Assembly: GCA_900556515.1 (NCBI GenBank)
Contig: USPH01000039.1
Coordinates: 1 to 8,993, forward strand
Origin: an uncultured Collinsella sp.
Lineage (GTDB): Bacteria; Actinomycetota; Coriobacteriia; Coriobacteriales; Coriobacteriaceae
Direction: 5' to 3'
DNA: 8,993 nucleotides
Shown: piece by piece, positions 1 through 5,238 of the stretch
Layout of the letters: every line of letters starts with the position of its first letter
Numbering within the stretch: the stretch's first letter is position 1
Translations under genes and position numbers: made by a program
The notes under the pieces: generated by a model
What the model was told of the DNA's origin: nothing
Databases searched by the model: none
What the model saw: only the letters and a program-made list of their open reading frames with translations

Positions 1-851
1 ATAGAAACTTTACCTATTCTATTACGACCAACGGAACGCTTTTGAATGACACTGCTGTGAATTCTTTCAAGGAGCACGGGTTTTCTGTTCTGATTAGTCT
101 CGATGGTACAGGATGCAAGCACGATGCATCGCGCCCGTATAAGACGGGAGGCGGCTCTTTCTCCGATATCGACAAAAACGTTCGTCGTTTTTCCGAGTCG
201 TTCCCCTTCGGCGCAAGAGCGACCTTAACAAATAATAACTGTAACCTTGTTGAAGACTATCTTCAGTTTAAAGAGATGGGCTTCAGAAGGATTTACTTCT
301 CGCCCGTGAGCTCATTCGATGAGAATATCAAACTCGACGAACACTCATTAAACAAAACCAGGGCGGGCCTAATAGATTTGGCGGATCAATATCTCAAACA
401 GATTGATCAAGGGGAAAAGCCCTTGTTTAGAACATTGAAAACTGCAGTTGATTTGATTATGAGCAACAGGATCGCCTTTGTCGGATGCGGGGCTGGCAGG
501 CGTTTTATTTCCGTGACTCCCGAAGGGGACGTATACCCCTGTCACAGGTTTGTCGGGATGATGCGATTCAAAATGGGCAACATCGTCACCGGAATTGACG
601 AAACTAGGTATATTGAAAACTGGAGTCAGGGTGTCGAAAAAAGAATTGACTGTACGGACTGTTGGGCTCGGTCTTTCTGTGGTGGGGGCTGTAGCTGGGA
701 GGCTGCAGACGAGCACGGCTACTTGCCCAAGAGTCTACACCCTGCATCATGTGAATATAGAAAAATGTGCTACGAGATGGCTTTTGACCTTATTTCCCGC
801 CACTCATCTTCGCAGGAGAAAAATCAACGAAAAGCTACTGTATCGGAATAA
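1..851 (+). CDS. Radical SAM/SPASM peptide maturase, 5' end missing
   Basis: The reading frame is open from nt 3 of the window (no upstream stop), so this is the C-terminal part of a longer protein; the TTG at 42 is internal, not a start. Just before it the frame reads SITTNGTLL, followed by VLISLDGTG and RPYKTGGGSFSDI, typical of the barrel core of radical SAM peptide maturases related to anSME and SCIFF maturases. The CxxxCxxC cluster motif must lie upstream of the window. The C-terminal SPASM domain is complete: counting from the TTG, Cys149 and Cys167 (in PEGDVYPCHRF), then Cys204-x2-Cys207-x5-Cys213-x3-Cys217, then Cys237 and Cys243, enough for two auxiliary Fe-S clusters. Such enzymes install thioether links on Cys-rich precursor peptides, and two such precursors follow at 1021 and 1255, which are the likely substrates. 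The family call is firm; the exact bond made is inference. Confidence 0.9.
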   Translation, partial: RNFTYSITTNGTLLNDTAVNSFKEHGFSVLISLDGTGCKHDASRPYKTGGGSFSDIDKNVRRFSESFPFGARATLTNNNCNLVEDYLQFKEMGFRRIYFSPVSSFDENIKLDEHSLNKTRAGLIDLADQYLKQIDQGEKPLFRTLKTAVDLIMSNRIAFVGCGAGRRFISVTPEGDVYPCHRFVGMMRFKMGNIVTGIDETRYIENWSQGVEKRIDCTDCWARSFCGGGCSWEAADEHGYLPKSLHPASCEYRKMCYEMAFDLISRHSSSQEKNQRKATVSE

Positions 852-962
852 GCGGTTCAGCGCATTGCTGTCACCATTGTGGAGGTGTTCGTTCTTCTGA
901 TTACCGTCTGCGAAGCTTATTGCTACATTCGCCGAAACCATTCTAGAAATATGGTGAACTAG
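852..962 (+). other. In-frame hydrophobic stretch after the maturase stop
   Basis: Directly after the TAA of the maturase (849-851) the same frame stays open for 36 codons to the TAG at 960-962. It encodes a hydrophobic segment, MEVFVLLITVCEAYCYIRRN if begun at the GTG at 879. That GTG has no Shine-Dalgarno sequence at a usable distance; a GGAGG at 882-886 lies just inside it. The stretch could be a lost C-terminal membrane anchor of the maturase, a readthrough extension, or a weakly translated 27-aa membrane peptide. Coding is unproven. Confidence 0.2.
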
Positions 963-973
963 ACATCTTGGTT

Positions 974-982
974 TGTTATACT
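974..982 (+). promoter_or_regulatory. Extended -10 promoter of the precursor genes
   Basis: TGTTATACT fits the extended -10 form TG-n-TATAAT with one mismatch in the hexamer. The -35 region about 17 nt upstream (gtgaac, 954-959) is poor, as is common for extended -10 promoters. Transcription would begin near 988-990, about 30 nt before the first precursor. A separate promoter here would let the peptides be expressed independently of, and above, the maturase. Confidence 0.5.
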
Positions 983-992
983 CAATATTGAG
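981..992. promoter_or_regulatory. 12-bp perfect palindrome, possible operator
   Basis: CTCAATATTGAG is a perfect palindrome with no loop. It overlaps the last two bases of the -10 hexamer and runs across the expected start of transcription, where a bound repressor would block initiation. No regulator gene lies in the window, so the protein that would bind is unknown. A T5 run follows (994-998), but a loopless palindrome is a poor terminator. Confidence 0.4.
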
Positions 993-1020
993 GTTTTTCT
1001 GCACTCAAAGGGAGGTAGTC

Positions 1021-1224
1021 GTGAAGCATATTCATCCGATTAATCCAGGAAGTGGCGACGAGGCAGGCGTGAAGCCGATGTCTTTTGACTGCCTCTTGGG
1101 CATTACTGACATCTGTACTGTTTATGATAAAGCAGATGGCTGTGGTGCATACGATTACTGCGACTATGACATGGATGGCGGCAGCATCTGCGTTGTAGAT
1201 CACTGTGGCATTGATCAAACGTAG
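1021..1224 (+). CDS. Cys/Asp-rich RiPP precursor peptide A (67 aa)
   Basis: Starts at GTG 1021, chosen because AGGGAGG (1009-1015) sits 5 nt upstream and because the resulting MKHIHP start matches the next gene. Longer readings in the same frame would begin without a ribosome binding site. Residues 1-23 look like a leader without Cys; residues 24-67 are the core, with six Cys (24, 32, 41, 47, 57, 62) and many Asp. Each Cys has an Asp 2-5 residues downstream, for example CTVYD, CGAYD, CVVD and CGID, and three D-x-C triplets begin at Asp30, Asp45 and Asp60, exactly 15 residues apart. Together with the SPASM maturase upstream this points to a thioether-bridged peptide, perhaps with Cys-Asp links as in freyrasin-type ranthipeptides. 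The start MKHI is shared, from memory, with SCIFF precursors. No GG cleavage site is present at the leader-core border. A metal-binding or disulfide peptide is the alternative. Confidence 0.8.
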   Translation: MKHIHPINPGSGDEAGVKPMSFDCLLGITDICTVYDKADGCGAYDYCDYDMDGGSICVVDHCGIDQT

Positions 1225-1254
1225 TCTCTAATTGGATTAAGGTGAGGAGCTGTT

Positions 1255-1434
1255 ATGAAGCATATCCATCCTGTTGGTTCAAATGAACATCCTCCCGTTG
1301 AGCCTTGTTGTCTTGGAGTTGATATATGCAATTTTTACGACATCGCCGAGTGCCCTGTTGCGGATTGGTGCTATGTCGATAAAGAATCAAGCTGTGTTTT
1401 GCCAGCAGATTGGTGCGATCCAGTTGACGAGTAG
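1255..1434 (+). CDS. Cys/Asp-rich RiPP precursor peptide B (59 aa)
   Basis: ATG 1255 is preceded by GGTGAGGAG (1241-1249), and the gene follows peptide A by 30 nt without a terminator, so the two are probably co-transcribed. The first six residues (MKHIHP) equal those of peptide A, and the core aligns with it: shared C-L-G-x-D-I-C, C-x2-Y-D-x-A, D-x-C and C-V pattern. It has seven Cys (18, 19, 25, 33, 39, 47, 54), the first two adjacent. Asp follows each Cys: CLGVD, CNFYD, CPVAD, CYVD, CVLPAD, CDPVD. D-x-C triplets begin at Asp23, Asp37 and Asp52; the residue between is Trp in the last two (DWC), where A has Tyr and His. The leader is shorter and Pro-rich (HPPVEP). Likely a second substrate of the same maturase. 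The family name is inferred from pattern, not from a database match. Confidence 0.8.
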   Translation: MKHIHPVGSNEHPPVEPCCLGVDICNFYDIAECPVADWCYVDKESSCVLPADWCDPVDE

Positions 1435-1512
1435 TTTTGTGGCTAGGAACTATTTGGTCCAATTCAGAATAAGATGGGAACAAATACCAAAATCTCGTGT
1501 CTGGGAGGAGTT

Positions 1513-1620
1513 ATGCCATTATTGCAAGGTCTCGTTGGATTAGCCTTTATACTTGCGTTATATCTGGCACCTTTTTTAATTCTATTCTTCATTATCCGAC
1601 TCTTTCTTCGGAGAAAATAG
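1513..1620 (+). CDS. Small single-span membrane peptide (35 aa)
   Basis: ATG 1513 has a strong ribosome binding site, GGGAGGAG (1503-1510), two nucleotides upstream of the start, and the frame ends at TAG 1618-1620. The product begins MPLLQGLVGLAFILALYLAP and continues with more hydrophobic residues to a basic end, RLFLRRK. That is one transmembrane segment of about 25 residues with a positively charged C-terminus, presumably cytoplasmic, and no soluble domain. It lies 78 nt after precursor B and just before the terminator, so it is likely the last gene of the peptide transcript. Similar tiny hydrophobic proteins act as immunity factors or export helpers in bacteriocin loci, but this is only a suggestion from position. 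No family is recognised. Confidence 0.55.
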   Translation: MPLLQGLVGLAFILALYLAPFLILFFIIRLFLRRK

Positions 1621-1684
1621 GAGTGTCACGCAAACATTAGCGTAGCTTTCTTCCAATATGAGCCGAGCATTGGCAAGTGGAATA

Positions 1685-1734
1685 AGAAGCCCGACCGTTC
1701 GCCACATGAAAGTGATCGGACGGGCTTCTCTATT
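1685..1734 (+). terminator. Hairpin terminator of the RiPP transcript
   Basis: AGAAGCCCG (1685-1693) pairs with CGGGCTTCT (1721-1729); after one A-A mismatch, CCG (1695-1697) pairs with CGG (1717-1719). The tail is only CTATTT, so the U-tract is weak. Position, 64 nt after the last small gene and before non-coding DNA, supports a terminator. Confidence 0.55.
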
Positions 1735-1823
1735 TAACCCGGGCCGCCACCCATAGCGGCTTTCCAAGCGTATTCTCAGTGCAAAGCAATCGTCAGTTTA
1801 ATCCTATGCGCTGATACCGCATT

Positions 1824-2029
1824 TCATTTGTTCGGCTCGAATTCTACGGCCTGGCAACCCTCGCACTCTCCGGCAAATGGATTGAACGCGAAGGCAGAGA
1901 TGATGTGTGCGTGGACATCGAGGCTGCTGTAGGCAACATACTGGGACATGGACCCCCGCTGCGCGTGGTATGCGGCCCGGCATATTCATTGCCGTCCAAC
2001 CCCGTGTAGTTGCAGCAAAGGGTGGAACC
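1824..2029 (-). pseudogene. Remnant of a hypothetical gene with frameshift in a G5 run
   Basis: A 41-codon minus-strand frame (ATG 1949 to TGA 1824) starts MSQYVAYSSLDVHAHIISAF and ends with a CEGC pair and EFEPNK. Just upstream, another minus-strand frame reads GLDGNEYAGPHTTRS up to 1958. The two join into one plausible protein (TRSGGSMSQY) if the run of five G at 1953-1957 (C on the + strand) had six. The upstream frame is closed by TGA at 2032-2030 and has no good start. I recognise no family. It may be a decayed gene C-terminus, a phase-variable gene, or a short independent gene starting at 1949, which lacks a clear ribosome binding site. The + strand frame in register with it is also open, so strand choice rests on the start codon and composition. 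Confidence 0.35.
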
Positions 2030-2061
2030 TCAATGCTCAGCTCATGTTGTCCGTGGGACAC

Positions 2062-2093
2062 GAGAATCGTAAGTACACTTTGGTGCGATTCTC
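2062..2093. repeat. 8-bp inverted repeat
   Basis: GAGAATCG (2062-2069) is repeated inverted as CGATTCTC (2086-2093) with a 16-nt spacer. No gene borders it closely apart from the remnant to its left, and no T-run follows on either strand. It could be an operator or a leftover of a mobile element end. Confidence 0.3.
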
Positions 2094-2320
2094 ACGCTGA
2101 TACTGAGCCACCTGGAATAAGATACGTCGCGACAACACTTCGCTTCACCTCTGTCTCGACAAGATGACGTAGACTAAAGTCTCCTTTAGTAAGAGAACGA
2201 GAACTATATCTGAAAGCGTTGCGATGGCGTGAAGGCACCGAGTCCGAACCGCCTGAATGCTACGTGCATCTGCATCGCCTTTTTGTTATCTCTGCCAGTT
2301 GGGTAGCACTACACTTGTCA
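2094..2320. other. Intergenic region with one short perfect hairpin
   Basis: No convincing gene is visible. ACTAAAG (2173-2179) and CTTTAGT (2184-2190) form a perfect 7-bp hairpin with a 4-nt loop; on the minus strand the loop and arm contain AAAGGAGA, like a ribosome binding site, but no usable start follows at the right distance. GCGATG (2221-2226) can pair with CATCGC (2273-2278) ahead of CTTTTTG on the + strand, a weak terminator-like signal with a 46-nt interior. The region lies downstream of the exporter gene, whose TGA is at 2321-2323. Confidence 0.35.
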
Positions 2321-3973
2321 TCATTTACCCTGGTACATGCTGCCTAAATCCACTACCCCTTCTACCGCGCCGACCATCTCGTCATCGTGAGAGACAACGA
2401 TGATCAGCTGGCTTTGCTTGTTGCGCTTAACATAGGCCGCAAGCTCGGCGCGGCTTACAGCGTCTAACCCAGTCGTGGGCTCGTCGAGTACCAAAACTGA
2501 CGACTTGCGTGAAATCGCCGACCATAAGTACACTCGGCGCAGCTCACCGCCCGAAAGCGCGGAGCAACGTTTCCCGAGCAACTCCTTCACGCTGTTTTCC
2601 AGCGAAAGTAGGCCATCTACACCCCGGTGATAGGAAGAAAAGGGCGTGTCGAAATACTCTAACAGCTCTTTCACCGTTTCGTCCGGCGCGAAGCACGACT
2701 GTGGGCAGCACGATATCTCTCTCGCACGTATGTAATCCAAGTCGCATTCTTCGATTGGCACGCCGTTGTATTTTACTTTGCCTTTCGATGAGTATAGCCC
2801 GAGCATCAAGTAAAGAAGTGACGTCTTGCCTCTTCCGTTTTCCCCAACTATGCAATATGTACCAGGACCGGAAAACTTGAAAGAAAACCCGCCGAGGACC
2901 TCTCGGACAGATCCGTCTGGAAGGGCAACCGAGAATTCCAAATCAGATACCGAAATGTCATTTATTTCATCGAGTTTAGCTAAATCGGTCCGATTCCACC
3001 CCGATCTCTCCTTTTCTCTCGTCGCGATAGCCGTCCTATCCCATGATGCTTTGGCATCTTGATAGGATTTGAACAATGACATCATACTTTTCAAAGTCTT
3101 AAAGAGAACCGCGAAGTATGTACCGATGATAGTGTACTCGCCTATTGACATAGTTCCGTTAATGATTCGTACTCCGGAAACAACAAGTATCACCGCTTGA
3201 AACAACGCTGCGAAAAGACCATCGAGCGATGTCAGAGAATATGATAGCTTTCCGGAGCGCAAAACTTTGGGAAAATAGCTCTTAAACCCAGCGTCGAGCG
3301 CTTGTTCGCTCTTGCCGTACGAAGATGTCAGTTGAATGTTGAGAATCTGATTAAGCTGCGATGCAATTGCTGCGTAAAAGGCGCTGTCCGCCTCTTTCTT
3401 CTCATACGTGACCCTATACAAAAGTTTCCTCAACCCAGTAATTACACAGAAATACACGATGAGGAGAATGATGGAAAACACCGCGAGAGTTGAATCAATT
3501 GACCATATGATAAGCAATACGATGGGAATGGCTACAATGGACAGCGGCGCACTGATAAAATTCGCCAAAACGAAGGATGAGACCACGCTGGAGTCGGAAA
3601 TAATCCGTTGCGTTGTATAGGCTGGATCGATGGTCCGACTCACCAAGTAATCGTCTCTTTCAAAACGCAAGACGGCCTCCCTGAGAAGATCAAAGGAAAG
3701 TCTCGTGGTTATGCGAATGGAAAGTGTTCCTGCAAAATAAGTAAAGAGGGTGGAGAAAACTCCTATTGACGCAACCAGGAGCGCGAAGAGTACGGCGTCT
3801 CTTTCGCTGCGGTTACCGAGAAGAAAATCTAAGAATTTCCCGTTCACGTATGGCATGGCATAGGAGAGAGCGGTTCCAATCACCGTGATAGCAATGAAGA
3901 CGAAAGCCCCTTTTGCTCTGATGAACCTCGAGAGAACGCATCGAATCAAGGAAGGCCCCAATCTACCCGCCAC
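2321..3973 (-). CDS. ABC exporter, fused membrane and ATPase domains
   Basis: A 550-aa half-transporter that would work as a dimer in the cytoplasmic membrane. Six hydrophobic spans lie near residues 22-42, 61-83, 135-157, 162-181, 252-272 and 278-297. The ATPase domain has Walker A GENGRGKT (377-384), Q-loop Gln425, signature LSGGE (473-477), Walker B VLVLDE (493-498) and H-loop His529, all intact, so it should be active. Length is near normal for type IV ABC exporters. There is no N-terminal C39 peptidase domain, so it would not itself cut a leader. The start is GTG 3973; a stop lies 12 nt upstream in frame and no good ribosome binding site is seen, so a start at the TTG four codons on is possible. 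It converges with the peptide genes, and its place beside the RiPP locus suggests, without proving, peptide export. Other small-molecule export is equally possible. Confidence 0.9.
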   Translation of the reverse strand: MAGRLGPSLIRCVLSRFIRAKGAFVFIAITVIGTALSYAMPYVNGKFLDFLLGNRSERDAVLFALLVASIGVFSTLFTYFAGTLSIRITTRLSFDLLREAVLRFERDDYLVSRTIDPAYTTQRIISDSSVVSSFVLANFISAPLSIVAIPIVLLIIWSIDSTLAVFSIILLIVYFCVITGLRKLLYRVTYEKKEADSAFYAAIASQLNQILNIQLTSSYGKSEQALDAGFKSYFPKVLRSGKLSYSLTSLDGLFAALFQAVILVVSGVRIINGTMSIGEYTIIGTYFAVLFKTLKSMMSLFKSYQDAKASWDRTAIATREKERSGWNRTDLAKLDEINDISVSDLEFSVALPDGSVREVLGGFSFKFSGPGTYCIVGENGRGKTSLLYLMLGLYSSKGKVKYNGVPIEECDLDYIRAREISCCPQSCFAPDETVKELLEYFDTPFSSYHRGVDGLLSLENSVKELLGKRCSALSGGELRRVYLWSAISRKSSVLVLDEPTTGLDAVSRAELAAYVKRNKQSQLIIVVSHDDEMVGAVEGVVDLGSMYQGK

Positions 3974-3994
3974 AAAACATCAATCACTGATACC

Positions 3995-4103
3995 TTACAC
4001 CTCAACACAACAGGAGCGAAGATTTGCCAATGAGACTGCTTTAAGATTGCCTTGGGCCAATACGATCTCAAGCTCTTCCTACAAGAGAGTCGGAATCGGA
4101 CAT
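3995..4103 (-). pseudogene. Possible disrupted small peptide gene before the exporter
   Basis: On the minus strand, ATG 4103 opens MSDSDSLVGRA and stops at TGA 4070-4068. A second frame, closed upstream by TAG at 4081-4079, runs from 4078 and reads ELEIVLAQGNLKAVSLANLR, then SCCVEV, to TAA 3997-3995. A one-base change near 4075-4080 would join them into one peptide of about 35 residues ending in CC. GGAGGAG touches the ATG with no spacing, which argues against efficient initiation. It lies 21 nt upstream of the exporter start and on the same strand, the usual place for an exported precursor or a leader peptide. Low confidence: the stretch is short and may be open by chance. Confidence 0.2.
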
Positions 4104-4118
4104 CTCCTCCGACGAACC

Positions 4119-4164
4119 TGGCAATCGGGCGGTTGAAATATCTTTTTCAACCGCCCGATTGCCA
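4119..4164. repeat. Perfect 20-bp inverted repeat, 6-nt loop
   Basis: TGGCAATCGGGCGGTTGAAA (4119-4138) pairs perfectly with 4145-4164 across the loop TATCTT. It lies between the dead methyltransferase gene and the exporter, both on the minus strand. No T-run follows on either strand, so it is not a standard terminator, although it would make a very stable RNA stem in the leader of the exporter transcript. A second small inverted repeat, GTCGGA/TCCGAC (4089-4113), follows on the minus strand. A pause or attenuation structure, an mRNA-stabilising stem, or a mobile element remnant are all possible. Confidence 0.6.
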
Positions 4165-4200
4165 CAATAGATTTGAGCATCCGCCCACAAACGTCCGCGT

Positions 4201-4206
4201 TTTATA
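4201..4206 (-). promoter_or_regulatory. Possible -10 element for the exporter
   Basis: On the minus strand the hexamer TATAAA precedes the 20-bp hairpin. No good -35 hexamer is visible 16-18 nt upstream. If it is used, the transcript would begin about 30 nt before the hairpin and carry a leader of about 220 nt before the exporter start. Confidence 0.2.
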
Positions 4207-4288
4207 CCCATCAAATCCTTTGCCTTTTGTCGTCTAGACTAGAAAAATCGCTCGAAATAACGCAACCGGCCTGCTCGCTTGAAGAAAC

Positions 4289-5040
4289 CTAAGCCCGTAA
4301 CGTAGATGTGCAAACTTCCGAAACGCCTTGCGCGGCATAGTGCGTATAAACTTCGTCAACCGCCTCAGAAATATCTGAGTATCGCGCCGGGTCAAAAGCA
4401 TACGATGTCGCAGCTATACCCTGCACCCATTCGGAACGCGGATTAATTGAATAGCCACACAGCATCATCATACATGCATCTAGACCTGATTTCCCAAGTA
4501 TCCGACGTATTGATGAGAGCATCGCGGGTCGCCCCTGCACCATCGTCGTCACCCCTATTAGCAGTATTTACCGTTTTTCTCTAAATGCGTATCGCCACCC
4601 TTAAGAATACGAAGTGTTTTATCCAGACCCGATTGTCCTCCATCTCAAACGAAGGGATAAGGAATCTCATCCGGAATCGGCAGTAACGGAGGATTCACAA
4701 CGACAAGCGAAAAACATGAGTCATCTCTCAGAGGGGAGTAAAGGCTCCCCTCAAGCACCCTAGTTTCGTCATCCAAAGAGTTGATGGCAGTGTTTTTCTT
4801 ACAAAGGTCGACAACAAAAGGGTTGATTTCTACAGATGTTACATCCATGCCACAGTTGGTAAGTATCAGGCCCTGTATTCTGGGGCCAGAACACAAATCG
4901 AGAGCCTTCCGTGCGCTCTGCGGTGTAAGGCGCCAATCTCAGCAAATCTGTCCCACAATACTGCGCTGAAGAACAAGACGGAACCCCTGAGCCAAACCCC
5001 CCTATACCTTATTAAGGCTAAGACAGGCAAGTTCACGCAC
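4289..5040 (-). pseudogene. SAM-dependent methyltransferase pseudogene
   Basis: Three minus-strand pieces make up one class I methyltransferase. The frame reading RLTPQSARKALDLCSGPRIQ has the SAM-binding motif I and continues through DVTSVEINP to VVVNPPLLPIPDEIPYPFV, containing the NPP(L/F) type motif IV. There it meets TGA 4647-4645, where relatives would have Gly (the next codons read DGG), and stays coding beyond it to GDTHLEKNGKY. A one-base frameshift near 4560 then leads into LLIGVTTMVQGRPAMLSSIR and on to the natural TAG at 4291-4289. Further in-frame stops lie at 4941-4939 (TGA) and 5004-5002 (TAG). The N-terminus before about 4940 is uncertain; GTG 5040 is only a marker. Several independent lesions mean no functional enzyme. 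The target is unknown; it may once have modified a peptide or RNA. Confidence 0.7.
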
Positions 5041-5238
5041 CCGGCATATTCCAGAATAACATCCTATTGTTTTAGATGCCCTACAAGCATGAACAGCCGC
5101 GAATCGGAAAGATCTTCTAGTTTCGCCCCGACTGACCGCCAAGGGCCAAAATGGCCCCTCCATCCCCGGGTGACTGGCTCTGGCGCGCCGAGGAGTGTCC
5201 CCAAGTGCCGGCAGAAAAGAAACGTCCCCATCTGCCGG
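5041..5238. repeat. Intergenic border with REP-like direct repeat and hairpins
   Basis: GTCCCCAAGTGCCGGC (5197-5212) and GTCCCCATCTGCCGGC (5224-5239) are direct repeats differing at two positions. Their shared ends also form an inverted repeat, GCCGGCAGA (5207-5215) with TCTGCCGGC (5231-5239), whose right arm reaches the stop codon of the FHA gene. Another hairpin, GGGCCA/TGGCCC with loop AAA, is at 5143-5157. The repeat resembles the GTCCCC-containing REP-like elements scattered in many genomes. It may also end transcription of the kinase operon, though no T-run follows the stem. Confidence 0.45.

Noticed and set aside
1274..1543. 89-codon + strand frame over precursor B
   Set aside because: It overlaps precursor B in another frame, lacks a ribosome binding site, and would run over the start of the small membrane peptide.
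2092..2148. 18-codon minus-strand frame, MKRSVVATYLIPGGSVSA
   Set aside because: No clear ribosome binding site, too short to judge, and no link with neighbours; the preceding frame stays open only by chance as far as I can tell.
2234..2244. GGCACCGAGTC, as in a Cas9 tracrRNA tail
   Set aside because: Only 11 bases match, the pairing partner GGTGC is absent, and there is no cas gene or CRISPR repeat in the window.
4645..4941. Recoding of TGA as an amino acid, suggested by two in-frame TGA codons in the methyltransferase
   Set aside because: A frameshift and a TAG are also present in that gene, and TGA is a normal stop for the exporter and in the ATGA overlap at 8022-8025.
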